From Verrucomicrobiales bacterium (GTDB taxonomy: Bacteria; Verrucomicrobiota; Verrucomicrobiia; Limisphaerales; J093), in assembly GCA_024233215.1 (NCBI GenBank), contig JACKPW010000016.1, positions 62,001-126,000 on the forward strand: 64,000 bases of DNA, in the 5' to 3' direction. Made by a program: the position numbers and the translations under genes. The notes beneath the pieces were generated by a model. The model was not told the DNA's origin. It searched no databases and worked only from the letters and a program-made list of their open reading frames with translations. Below, piece by piece: positions 8,801 to 18,100 of this stretch (position 1 is the stretch's first letter; the number at the start of each line of letters is the position of its first letter).

Positions 8801-10794
8801 TGTCGGGTGGGATGGGTTTCTGCGGACTGCAGAACGGCAGCCTGGTACAGGTGGAACTTCGCTCGGGCACGGTGATGGGCCGGTTGAATGCCGGCACCTT
8901 GGCGATGCAGGACCTGGTGATCCACGGCGACACGCTGTTTGCGCTGGCGGTCGGACGCCTTTATCTGGTCCCCCTGGATGGCGGCGAACTGCGGGTGGGC
9001 GCCAGCCTGCCGTCCGACGGTCCGATGGGCGCCGGGCTGCGCCGGTTGCGGCTGTTCGTGGGTGGCGGTCTGGCCTATGCGACCTTCACCTCGGGCTACA
9101 ACATCTTCGACGTGTCCAACCCGGAGTCGCCGTTCCTGGTTCGTCGGAACCCCACTGCGCAGCAGGGCTGGAAACAGATTGTGGCCAACGGCTCGGGATT
9201 GGGCATCGCCACCCTTTCCGCGAACAGCACCGATGACGGCGAGCACAACGTGTCGTTGTTCAACCTCGGGATTGACGGGACCGCCTCGGACTTTGTGGCC
9301 ACGCTGCCCACGCCGGGGCTGGCGACCGCGGTGACCCTCTACAACGGCCTGGCCTATGTGGCGGACGGGGCTGCGGGGCTGCAGGTGTTGAACTACCTGG
9401 CCTTCGATTCAGCCGGGCAGGCGCCCACCATTGCGCTGGAAGCCGACTTTCCCCTCGATCCACCCCAGGCGGAGGAGGGCAAAGCGGTTCGGGTGCGGGC
9501 GCGGGTCACGGATGACGTCCTGGTGCGGAACGTTGAGTTCCACGTGGACGGGCAGCGTGTGCTCACCGACGGGAACTTTGAGTTCGAGCTGCGATTCACC
9601 ACGCCGCTACGCAGTGAAACCCGGACCGGCTTCACTCTGCGGGCCCGGGCGACGGACACCGGCGGGAACAGCACCTGGACGGACGAATACGCGATCCCGC
9701 TCGTGCCGGACGCCACGGCTCCGCGGGTGGTCGGCCGTTATCCCCGGCCGGGGGGAATCGAGGGCGCGGTAACGGGCATCTCCGCCACGTTCAGTGAACC
9801 GGTGCAGCCGGCCAGCCTCAATCCCACCACGGTTCGGTTGGTGTTCGCCGGGGCGGATGGCGTGTTGGGCACCGCGGATGACGGCGCCGTGACGGGCGGG
9901 ATGGTGGAATGGCGGGGCGACCTGAACACCATGGTTCTCCAACTTGTGCGGACGCTTGACCCCGGATTCTACGAGGTTCGGCTCACTCCCCCCATCGCCG
10001 ACCTTGCCGGCAACCCGCTGCCGCACGACGTGGTTTGGACCTTCTGGGTCCTGGGTCAGGAGGACTCGGACGCGGACGGCGTGCCGGATGTGATCGAGCC
10101 GGCCCTGGGCCTGGATCCCCTCAATCCGGATACGGACGGTGACGGCATTCTGGACGGTCAGGAGGATTTCGACGGCGACCGGCTGGCGACATCGTGGGAG
10201 TTGGTGTTCGGCTATGATCCCCGGTTGCGCGACTCGGATGCCAACGGGGTGAACGACGAGGATGAGGATCCGGACGGCGACGGCGTGCGGAACCGGATTG
10301 AGGCGGAACTCCGGCTGAATCCGCGCAACAGCGATAGTGACGCCGACGGTTGGGATGACAACGGCGAGATCATCGAGGGCACCGACCCCTTGAGCGCGGA
10401 GTCCACGCCGCGGCTGCAGGTGCTTACGGTCACCGCCAGCTTTCTGAACGCCACCCCCGGCGCGATTGCACCCGGCACATCATTGACGGTGGGTTCCCCG
10501 GCCACCAGCTACCTCAATGCCGCCGCCACCACCCCTCCGCCGGGATTGATGGTGGCAGTCAGTTCCTCTCCTGCCAGCTACCTGAACGCAGTGGGGCAGG
10601 GGCCGCTTCCCGGCACGGTGGTGCGGGTTCCGAGTGCTTCGGTCAGTTACCTCAACAGCGCAGCCGAGTTGCCCGGGCCCGGTACCGTTATTCGGATGCT
10701 CTCACCCGCCGCAGGCTACTTGAACGCGGTGGCGGGTGTCGCCCAGGGCCCCGCGACCCTGCCTTCGGCGGTTGTGAGTTACCATAACCAGTGA
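5893..10794 (+). CDS. Giant secreted multidomain protein (TSP3, SbsA-like Ig, PLA2-like motif, LVIVD propeller, 23-aa C-terminal repeats)
   Basis: A 1633-residue exported protein. I start at the ATG at 5893 because it gives a signal peptide (MRALLALTRLLIPPSATGLR, then a hydrophobic stretch ending AVQGQ). The open frame reaches back to 5800. In order it shows Ca-binding DxDxDG repeats (~115-175), an SbsA-type Ig-like domain (~175-280), a carboxypeptidase-regulatory-like fold (~313-360), a Cys-rich PLA2-like segment with CKAHDIGYNTCG (~593-650), LVIVD propeller repeats (~873-1170), a second Ig-like/SbsA pair (~1180-1385), more DxDxDG repeats (~1390-1500) and five 23-residue repeats ending in YHNQ. 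No LPxTG or PEP-CTERM anchor is visible. It probably acts at or outside the cell surface. The substrate is unknown. Confidence 0.85.
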   Translation: MRALLALTRLLIPPSATGLRSACLIAALAGLPAVQGQLRITGFSFEFPDSLRLQVPGNAFSYYLLYRGDEVTQIIFPVGMAIGEDGPVTLRDAEIAGDGRGFYRVAERAVTNPEDSDGDGIDDVYELALAPDLNPLDASDAGQDPDGDGATTLEEYERGSNPFEADADGVTSVTSSPDQLETGVSVNRETVFRFSRALAPDAVLGPGTIFAEAAGRRLLTRVEISSDRRTASLFYLEPMPAATRIRVTLLGDAVRDSGGQAVDADGDGGAGGTGILEFETFGNRALPNTAVVGSVFASEPSDGAGGGGGDRPLSGVIITVDGAEETLRAVTDASGHFRLEPAPAGRFFVHIDGRYAEGSDWPDGGYYPVVGKAWEAVPGRGDNLAGETGVVYLPLVQAGTLQTVSGTQVTPITFPPLVLAQHPELAGVEVRVPPNALFSDDGSRGGRVGIAPVPPDRIPSPLPPGLELPLVITIQTDGPQNFDRPVPVRFPNLPDPATGETLPPGAKSALWSFNHDTGTWEMMGPMSVTADGRFVETDPGVGVLQPGWHGTRPGVSADGGPLQGPCSDGGSPGTRNCRQNPNFDPSDPANYNGCGPDGWDYLVPDNPNGILNPCASFFDACKAHDIGYNTCGKPKQETDDQFLQDMLAACNCLVGLARLECMGKAVLYHRAVTGGGEGAFGEAQNKACVCDDPPASPDCGAGGAGPSLLNTSGAGALARRVALAGPRPAAAPGVATSLVPQLGPHRFAVVDLTTGQVVQRGHAGSAGIAFTDLILAPNTPYDIVILQEATLREGRIRITTGASGSRIVLPPILVQPPLSWDFDEDGLHDGGELVMGTDYLDPDCDGDGVNDGAEVKQGTSPLDGTPLETGIIASAATPGRAYDVVALNDIAVTADDTAGISLFNISNPFAPTLLASVDTAGQARGVAFAGNLIAVADGSGGLAVVDATSPSTPFLVRQVNLGSPVNAVAVSGGMGFCGLQNGSLVQVELRSGTVMGRLNAGTLAMQDLVIHGDTLFALAVGRLYLVPLDGGELRVGASLPSDGPMGAGLRRLRLFVGGGLAYATFTSGYNIFDVSNPESPFLVRRNPTAQQGWKQIVANGSGLGIATLSANSTDDGEHNVSLFNLGIDGTASDFVATLPTPGLATAVTLYNGLAYVADGAAGLQVLNYLAFDSAGQAPTIALEADFPLDPPQAEEGKAVRVRARVTDDVLVRNVEFHVDGQRVLTDGNFEFELRFTTPLRSETRTGFTLRARATDTGGNSTWTDEYAIPLVPDATAPRVVGRYPRPGGIEGAVTGISATFSEPVQPASLNPTTVRLVFAGADGVLGTADDGAVTGGMVEWRGDLNTMVLQLVRTLDPGFYEVRLTPPIADLAGNPLPHDVVWTFWVLGQEDSDADGVPDVIEPALGLDPLNPDTDGDGILDGQEDFDGDRLATSWELVFGYDPRLRDSDANGVNDEDEDPDGDGVRNRIEAELRLNPRNSDSDADGWDDNGEIIEGTDPLSAESTPRLQVLTVTASFLNATPGAIAPGTSLTVGSPATSYLNAAATTPPPGLMVAVSSSPASYLNAVGQGPLPGTVVRVPSASVSYLNSAAELPGPGTVIRMLSPAAGYLNAVAGVAQGPATLPSAVVSYHNQ
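10441..10782 (+). repeat. 69-nt in-frame tandem repeat at the 3' end of the giant secreted gene
   Basis: The codons for [FY]LN recur at 10441, 10510, 10579, 10648 and 10717, exactly 69 nt apart. A shortened 63-nt last unit brings YHN at 10780. Each unit follows the pattern YLNxxxxxxPPGTxVxVxSxxxS. The DNA units have diverged while the protein spacing is exact, which suggests selection on the protein repeat. Confidence 0.9.
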
Positions 10795-10810
10795 TTTCCC
10801 CAGAATACCC

Positions 10811-12895
10811 ATGCATGCCCATCATCCTTCGTGTGACCTGACCTCCCCGGTTGTCCGGTTCCATCCCCGTTCGCGGTCGTTCCTCAGGGCGCTGCTTGCC
10901 GGGGTGGCGGTGGCAGCCCTGCAAGCCGCCGATCCGGACCTCCCGTTCACCAGTGGATCGACGGGCGCCGACGGGCCGCTGGCCTTCCGGGAAATCGTGG
11001 TCGGTGGCCGGCAGCAACACGCGATGGCTTACGATCCCGTGCGACAGGAAGTCGTGCTCTTCGGCGGCAACCTCGGCTTTGGCAGCGCGGAGACGTGGGT
11101 CTGGCAGGGCGGCAACTGGGTGCGGCGGCTGCCCCCGACCAGTCCCCCGGACCGTTGGGGGCACTGCATGGTCTGGGACGCCGCGCGGGGCGAGATCGTG
11201 ATGTTCGGTGGCACCCGCAGCACCGGGCGCCTCAATGACACCTGGACCTGGAACGGCACCACCTGGACCGAGAAGAACCCGGCGGACCGCCCCAGTCCGC
11301 GCGACAACTTCGCCATGACCTACGACGCCGCCAGGAACCAGGCGGTGTTGTTCGGCGGTAACAACGGCGGCGACCAGACCTGGCTGTGGGATGGCTCCAA
11401 CTGGACCCTGGCGAATCCCGCCACCAAGGCCCCGGCCACGGGCGGGAACGGGATGGCGTACGATGCGGTCCGTCAGGAGGTGGTGATGTTCGGGCCCCAC
11501 GGCCAGACCTGGATCTGGAACGGTGCCACCTGGGCCCAACGTCCGTCGTTTGAAGTGCCTTCCGCCCGCAGCAACCCCAGCCTCATTCAGGATGGCACCA
11601 GCAATACGATCCTTCTATTCAGCGGTAGTAACCTTGCGGAAACGTGGTCCTGGAACGGTGTCAACTGGACCCGTCGGAACCCCGCCACCACCCCGAGTGG
11701 CCGGCAATTCCACGACATGGCCTGGGATGCCGTCCGGCAGCGCGTGGTGCTGTTCGGTGGCTCGATTTCCGGCGTGGACGCCAACTCCGGCGACACCTGG
11801 CTCTGGAACGGAACCGACTGGACCCTCTGGAGCAACAAGACCCAGTTCTTCGACCTGGCAGGGCGGGCCAACGGCATCTTCAATTTCACGACCATCAACG
11901 TGCCGCCGGGGATCACCGTGCAGTTCAGGCGCAACAGCGGCAACACGCCGGTTCGCTGGCTGGCAACGGGAGACGTCGCGATCAACGGGGTCATCGATGC
12001 CGGCGGTCAGTTCGGTGACAACGCCCTTCCGGTCGGCACCGTGGCCGCCGGCGGGCCGGGCGGCTACGATGGCGGGCGGGGCGCCCTGCGACAGGATGCC
12101 TCCGGCTCATTCGTTGGGGCTCCGGGACAAGGACCGGGCGGGGGCGCCCCCGGGACCGATCCCGCCGTCACCAGTCCCGAGAACCTGCGGGACGGGCGGG
12201 ACGGCCAGCATGCGGGAACCTATGGCAACGCCTTTCTCCAACCACTGGCGGGAGGTTCCGGCGGCGGCGGTGGCGCGTCCACCCCCACCGTGAATGGCGG
12301 CAACGGGGGCGGGGGTGGCGGCGCCCTCATGATTGCCTCCTCCCGCGACATTCTGCTGAACGGGGTGATCCGTGCGAATGGGGGGAGTCGCCAGTGGACC
12401 GGTGCCAGCATGGGGGGGCGGGGCTCCGGTGGGGCCATCCTGTTGCGGGCCGACCGCATCACCGGTCCGGGTTCCCTGGAGGCCTACGGGGGCGAGGCCA
12501 ACAACCCGAACGGACGCATCCGGATCGAGGCCTACGTGCGCACCCTCAATGGCGGTCAGACTCCGCCGGCCGTGGTCGGACTGCCCGCTGCCAACGGCGA
12601 ACTCAATCAGATTGGGACGCTCACAATCATCAGCGTGGACGGTGCCAATGTGCTGCAACCGCCCACCGGCAATCCGCTCACGCCCGACGTGGTGTTCAGT
12701 GACGCCGGGCCGGTGAACGTGGTGGTGAACGGGGTCGGGATCCCGAACGGAACCCCGGTGACCCTCCGGGTGACCACCGGCACGGGGGTCATCACCGCCG
12801 GTCCCGTCAACTTCCAGAACGGCACGGCCACCTTCAACGTCACGGTGCCGGCCGGGGTCGGCACGCTCCAGGCCATCGCGCAGTTCACTCTCTGA
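10811..12895 (+). CDS. Secreted kelch-type beta-propeller protein with Gly-rich region
   Basis: A 694-residue exported protein beginning 16 nt after the preceding gene, so probably co-transcribed. After a signal peptide (SFLRALLAGVAVAALQAADP) there are about six kelch-like units of the pattern MAYDxxRQEVVLFGG...TWxWxGxxW (for example ETWVWQGGNWVRR, DTWTWNGTTWTEK, QTWLWDGSNWTLA), forming a beta-propeller up to ~345. The second half is Gly-rich (GGPGGYDGGRGALRQDA, GGSGGGGGAS, GGNGGGGGGALMIAS). It resembles autotransporter- or adhesin-like solenoids. The C-terminus is a beta-rich Ig-like segment. No enzymatic motif was seen. A surface carbohydrate or protein binding role is inferred. Confidence 0.8.
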   Translation: MHAHHPSCDLTSPVVRFHPRSRSFLRALLAGVAVAALQAADPDLPFTSGSTGADGPLAFREIVVGGRQQHAMAYDPVRQEVVLFGGNLGFGSAETWVWQGGNWVRRLPPTSPPDRWGHCMVWDAARGEIVMFGGTRSTGRLNDTWTWNGTTWTEKNPADRPSPRDNFAMTYDAARNQAVLFGGNNGGDQTWLWDGSNWTLANPATKAPATGGNGMAYDAVRQEVVMFGPHGQTWIWNGATWAQRPSFEVPSARSNPSLIQDGTSNTILLFSGSNLAETWSWNGVNWTRRNPATTPSGRQFHDMAWDAVRQRVVLFGGSISGVDANSGDTWLWNGTDWTLWSNKTQFFDLAGRANGIFNFTTINVPPGITVQFRRNSGNTPVRWLATGDVAINGVIDAGGQFGDNALPVGTVAAGGPGGYDGGRGALRQDASGSFVGAPGQGPGGGAPGTDPAVTSPENLRDGRDGQHAGTYGNAFLQPLAGGSGGGGGASTPTVNGGNGGGGGGALMIASSRDILLNGVIRANGGSRQWTGASMGGRGSGGAILLRADRITGPGSLEAYGGEANNPNGRIRIEAYVRTLNGGQTPPAVVGLPAANGELNQIGTLTIISVDGANVLQPPTGNPLTPDVVFSDAGPVNVVVNGVGIPNGTPVTLRVTTGTGVITAGPVNFQNGTATFNVTVPAGVGTLQAIAQFTL

Positions 12896-12938
12896 CTTCC
12901 TGGCCCTGGCAGGCCGGACGCTGAAACCGCAGGTGAAC

Positions 12939-12965
12939 CCGGAGGACCGCAGACAAGTCCTCCGG
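12939..12965 (+). terminator. Hairpin downstream of the kelch gene, T-tract missing
   Basis: A perfect 9-bp stem (CCGGAGGAC with GTCCTCCGG) encloses a 9-nt loop 43 nt after the stop codon, but no T-rich run follows. A smaller hairpin (CCCATC...GATGGG, ~12973-12989) lies just behind it. It could be a factor-dependent terminator or an RNA stabiliser. Confidence 0.35.
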
Positions 12966-13187
12966 AGTCAGCCTTCCCATCTTCCGGATGGGCTCACTCA
13001 AAGGATGAGACCCGGCGATGGTGCAAGTCCTCTGGGGTTTGCGGGTGTCCCGGTCCATCTGGGGTCTAACCGCTGCCTTCGGGTTCATTCCTTTTCCAGG
13101 TGTCCCGGGGTGGTTTTGGTTTGCGCCGGTTGACCCGTCGCAGGCAGGGTCCCGGCGAATCGTCCTGCCGTCGTCCGATTGGCAGGG

Positions 13188-15122
13188 ATGGCCGGAAAAC
13201 CACCCGGCGTGAACCACAGCGAAATGCAGAGCATGCCCGACCCGCAGCAGGATTCCCCGGCGGCAACGCCGGTCACCGCCACGTCTTCCCGGCATCCCCG
13301 GGGGCTTTACACGCTCTTCTTCACCGAGATGTGGGAGCGGTTCAGCTACTACGGCATGCGGGCTTTGCTGGTGCTGTTCATGGTGGACACCGTCCGCCGG
13401 GGTGGCTTCGGCATGACGGACGAGGTGGCGACGGCGGTCTACGGGCTCTACACGGCGGCGGCTTATCTGGTGGCGTTGCCGGGGGGCTGGGTGGCCGACC
13501 GCATCCTGGGGGCGCAACGTTCGGTACTGATCGGCGGCATCATCATCGCGTTGGGTCACTTCACCCTGGCAATCCCGGCGGTGGAGTCCTTCTACATCGG
13601 CCTGATCCTGGTGGTGACGGGCACCGGGTTGCTCAAGCCGAACGTGAGCGCGATTGTCGGGCAGTTGTATCCCGAGGGGGGAGCGCGCCGGGATGCGGGG
13701 TTCACGATCTTCTACATGGGCATCAACCTGGGGGCCTTCATGGGACCGCTCATCTGCAGCTGGCTGGGCGAGCACGTCAACTGGCACTACGGCTTCGCCG
13801 CCGCCGGGGTGGGGATGTTGTTGGGGTTGATTCAATACTCCTGGAGTTGCCGTCATCTCGGCGAAGCGGGCCGGCATCCGGGCCACGCGGAAGGCGCCCG
13901 GCTTCGGGACAAGGTGGTGCTCGCGGGCCTGGCCGCGGTTGTGGTCGGGGTCATCGCCGTCATCGGCACCGGCGCGGTGCGCATCGGTTCCCCGTTGCTG
14001 CTTCCGAATGATGTGAAGGACTTCCCCTCCCTGGTGACCCGGGTGCGGACGGGCGGCGATGCCGTATCGACCAGGCTCCGGGAGTCGCTTTCGGAGGAAA
14101 CGCGCACCCTGCTCGGAGAGGCGGACGGGCAATCCGGCGTCGCTCCGGAGTTGAAGATGGCCCTGGTCGGGGAGATTAACGCAATGATGAAGGAAGGCGC
14201 CTTCGCAACGGTCACCGAGGCAGTCCCGTCCGCGGAAGCAGGCCCGGACGAAGAGGCGGCGGCGAAGGAGGTCGAGGCGCACCGGCAGGCCGTTTTGACC
14301 GCCAACCGGACCGCGGTCGACGCGGCGTTTCCGGAGGCGATTCCCGGGAAACCCACGATCAATCCGCTCGCCTTCGCACAGAACACGAAGACCGTGATTG
14401 TGGTTGTGGCGGCCGTGTATTTCCTGTGCGTGTTCCTGTTCTTCGGACTGACCCCGACCGAGAAGAAGCGGGTGGGGGTGATCGTGGCGTTGTTCATTGG
14501 GGCGGCGATGTTCTGGTCCGGCTTCGAGCAGGCCGGCTCGTCCTTGAACCTGTTTGCCGACCGCCACACCGCGCGGGTGCTTCCCGCGTGGCTCTTCGGC
14601 GGGTTCGAGATCCCGGCCGGCTGGTTCCAGTCGTTGAACCCGTTCTACATCATCACGCTGGCGCCGGTGGTGGCGGCGGTCTGGGTGGCCCTGGCCCGGC
14701 GCAATCTGGACCCGTCGTTGCCCGTGAAGTTCGGGCTCGGGCTGGTCCTGCTCGGAGCCGGGTTCCTGGCCATGGCCGCGGCCGCCGAGATCGTGGTGGG
14801 GGGCAACCAGGCTTGGCCGACCTGGTTGATCACCACCTACCTGCTCCACTCGGTCGGCGAACTTTGCCTGAGTCCCGTCGGGTTGAGTTCCGTGACCAAG
14901 CTCTCCCCGCCGCGACTGGTCGGGCAGATGATGGGAACCTGGTTCCTTGCCGCCTCGCTGGGGAACCTGATTGCCGGGCTCCTGGCCGGCGAGTTCCACG
15001 CGGATGCCATCGACCAGATGCCCTGGCTCTACCTGCGCATCGTGTTCACCACCGTTGGCACCGGCATCGTCTTCTTCATTTTCGCGAAGCCGATCAAGTC
15101 ACTGATGTCCGGGGTCAGGTAG
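13188..15122 (+). CDS. POT/PTR2-family proton-dependent oligopeptide transporter
   Basis: Imports di- and tripeptides across the inner membrane with protons. The family signature FFTEMWERFSYYGMRALLVL is intact at residues ~45-65, as is the second PTR2 signature region (FTIFYMGINLGAFMGPLICS). About 12-14 membrane segments are visible. A long hydrophilic segment (residues ~280-390: TRLRESLSEETRTLLGEADG onwards) separates the halves and is larger than in E. coli DtpA. The true start may be the ATG at 13188 or one of the ATGs at 13224/13233; a TTG at 13179 is also in frame. It converges with the RecQ-UvrD gene, overlapping by 8 nt. Confidence 0.92.
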   Translation: MAGKPPGVNHSEMQSMPDPQQDSPAATPVTATSSRHPRGLYTLFFTEMWERFSYYGMRALLVLFMVDTVRRGGFGMTDEVATAVYGLYTAAAYLVALPGGWVADRILGAQRSVLIGGIIIALGHFTLAIPAVESFYIGLILVVTGTGLLKPNVSAIVGQLYPEGGARRDAGFTIFYMGINLGAFMGPLICSWLGEHVNWHYGFAAAGVGMLLGLIQYSWSCRHLGEAGRHPGHAEGARLRDKVVLAGLAAVVVGVIAVIGTGAVRIGSPLLLPNDVKDFPSLVTRVRTGGDAVSTRLRESLSEETRTLLGEADGQSGVAPELKMALVGEINAMMKEGAFATVTEAVPSAEAGPDEEAAAKEVEAHRQAVLTANRTAVDAAFPEAIPGKPTINPLAFAQNTKTVIVVVAAVYFLCVFLFFGLTPTEKKRVGVIVALFIGAAMFWSGFEQAGSSLNLFADRHTARVLPAWLFGGFEIPAGWFQSLNPFYIITLAPVVAAVWVALARRNLDPSLPVKFGLGLVLLGAGFLAMAAAAEIVVGGNQAWPTWLITTYLLHSVGELCLSPVGLSSVTKLSPPRLVGQMMGTWFLAASLGNLIAGLLAGEFHADAIDQMPWLYLRIVFTTVGTGIVFFIFAKPIKSLMSGVR

Positions 15123-18100
15123 CCACCGCCGTGAGTCGGCACAAGTCCGGCCGGCGCACGACGATTTCCACCAACGGAATCTCCCACTCCGGCACCAGGC
15201 AGCGGGCCCGGCGTTCGGGATCCGTCTCCTGGTCGGCCCGGCGGCGGACCAGCGCCACCACCCGCGTTTCGATTATCTGGTCCAGTCGCGGCCGCCACGC
15301 GTCCTCGGCCTTGCGCGAAAGCCTCGCCACGGTGACGCCGTCCTTCTCGCAGAGGGTCACGCCGCTTCCGTGCACCGGGTCCAGGGTGAGACGATCTCCT
15401 GGTTGGAGGCGGGCAAGGGAGGTGTGCACGGGGTTGCCGGCCGGAAACCGGCCCGGGTAGCCCAGATGTAGATCAGCCAGCCCGAGCGGCGCGTAGTCCA
15501 ATGGGTCCACGTCCACGGTCTCCGGGGTGGGCGCGAACGTGTGTTTCACGGTCGACGGGCCGTTCAAGCCCGCCGGCAGCGACTGCCGGCAATCGCGGCG
15601 GTCGATCACCGAGAGCGAGCGACGGGCCCGGGTCATCCCGACATAGAAGAGGCGGCGGATTTCCTCGAGTCTGTCCGGGTTCGTTTCCAGCGGCCAGGTG
15701 CCGGTCAGAATCACGTGGTCGTGTTCCGTTCCCTTGGCCGCATGCACCGTGCTGAGGACGACCCCTTCGCCGTGGCTGAAATCACGACGGCATTCGGCGC
15801 AGAATTCGTAGAGGAACTCCACCGCCTCAACCACCGGCAGGTCGGCATCCCCGGATTCCTCCCGCCAGGCCTCCAGAGCCCGGCGCAGAAAAGCCACCCA
15901 TGGGTTTTGCCCTCCTTCGGGGTCCTGCTGCGCCACCCGCGCCATCAGTTGCGTGGCCCGGACGGGCGCACTCGGGTGTGTTGCGAGGCTGCGCAGGAAG
16001 CCGTGGATCTCGCGGACCTGATGCAACGGCGGAAGCGCATCCCTCCCGGCCATCCAGCGCACGGGAATGCCCGCCTGCTCCGCCAGCGCGCGGACTCCGG
16101 CCAGTTCCCGGTGCGTCCGGCCCAGAACGGCCATCCGGTCCCACCGGTCCACCCCCACATCGCGCAGGCGCCGCAGTTCCTCCAGAACCGCCGCGGCCTG
16201 GTCGGGTTCGTTCCCCACCCGGATCACCTGTACGCGGCCCGCGGTGCGCCGGTCGATCTCTCCGAAATCCCCGCCGGGTGGCAGCATCGCCCGGTGTTCG
16301 TCAATCCGGATCGGCTGCGCCGTCTTCATCCGGTCCGCGTTCGCCGCAATGAGCTGGTTCGACACCTCGATGATGTGGCGGGTCGACCGGTAGTTCTCCA
16401 CCAGAGGGACCACCCCGGCCTCGTAGTCCTGCTCAAAGCGGCGGATGAATTCCACGTTGGTGCCGCGGAACGTGTAGATGTTCTGGTCATCGTCGCCCAC
16501 CGCCAGGATCGACAGGCGCTGGTCCGCGTCGTGGAGTGTGCGTCCGGCGATCGCGCTGATGAGTTCATACTGCGGCGCGTCGATGTCCTGATATTCGTCC
16601 ACCAGGATGAACCGGAAACCGGCGAGCAGGCGGTCGCGGACTTCGTCGGGTTCCAACCCGGCCGGGACCTGTTCCCCGCGCAGCAGCTTCACGGCGTCGG
16701 TGATCAGGGCGTCAAAATCCGGTTCCGCCGGCGTTGTCGGCGCCGGACCCGGGGCTGCCCCGGTGGTGGGGGTGAAGGAGCGTCCCAGCAAGCGCATCGC
16801 CAACCCGTGATAGGTCAACACCGTCACCCCGCGGGCATCGGGGCCGACCAGGTCCGTCAGCCGTTTGCGCAACTCGAGGGCGGCGCCGCGGTTGAAGCAG
16901 CAGACCAGCACACTGTGCGGTCGCACCCGCTTCACCCGGAGCAACCACGCGCAGCGATGCACCACGGTGCGCGTCTTGCCCGACCCCGGCCCCGCTAGGA
17001 CGAGCAGGTTGCGGTCCAACGGTGCCGTGACGACCTTAATCTGCGTACGGTTGCTGAGGTCGGTGACGATGCGCTGGAACGACGTGGCGGTGGTGGCGTG
17101 CTCCAGCAGTTCCGGCTTGTTGCCAAGGAAGCGGCGCAGGAACTCCTCCCGCCCCAGCGAAAAGTAGGCCAGCACCAGCCGGAAGGCCTCCTGGACGCGC
17201 TCGATCCCGCGTTTGGCGTATTCGCTCATCACGTGCACCTGCAGGACCCGCTCCCGATAGTGATGTTCCAGCGGTTCGTAGTGTGCGGCCCGGTACTGCT
17301 CGCCGCGGGCGTCCGGTTGCAGCCGGATTCGCATGGCCGACCGGAAGACCGCCAGGCCCTGCTGCAGGATGATGACGCGTTGTTCGTGGAGGAACATGAG
17401 CGCGCGCTCAAGGGCGGCGTCGAGGTCCTTCAGGTCGGCCCGCAGGGCCTGGTCCCGTTCCACGGCCACCCGCAGTTCGTCAAAGGAGAACTCCACCAGC
17501 ACCTCGGCACGCGGTGGCGTTTCGGGCGCGATCTTTGCCAGCAGGGTGTCGCACACGAGCGAGGCCACGCGCCGGCGTTTGTCCGCCAGTTCGCGAATGG
17601 CTTCCCAGGGGCGGCGGACCCGCACGCGGTAGCTGTCGCGCGAGCCAAATTTCAGGTCGATGCTGCCGTGGGTACCCGCGAGGCCACGGCCGTCCTCGCT
17701 GAGGCTCTTGAGCAGGGCGCGCACCATTTCGAGGGAACACGCCGGGATTGTGGTGGACGGCGTATCGCCGGGAACTCCCGGGTCCGACGGATCCCTTCCG
17801 GCGGCCTCGGAAAGCCGCTGGTTGAGCAGGCGCAGATTGAGCGGCATCCAGCCCTCGGGATCGGGTTCCTCGTCAGCCAGCAGGTTCACGAGCTGACCGT
17901 CGAACCTCAGCACGCGGTCCAGGCGCAGCCGCGAATGATCCGCCACCTTGTGCCGGACGAAGGCGTTGAGCAGGAGATCCCGTTTGAGCAGGCCGGCCCG
18001 GGCCATGTCGCCGAGGACCCGAAGCACCTTGTTGCTGACGTATTCGGGGTTGGCCGGCTCCGGGCCGGCTTCCCGGTAACGCAGCAGCTCCGGCAGCAGC

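Noticed and set aside
7276..9246. A 656-codon open frame on the minus strand
   Set aside because: It lies antisense to the giant secreted gene, whose domain motifs and signal peptide are clear. Long antisense frames are usual in high-GC DNA.
12885..14999. A 704-codon open frame on the minus strand over the peptide transporter
   Set aside because: The plus strand shows the complete POT signature; the minus frame has low-complexity Arg/Gly/His-rich sequence and no motif.
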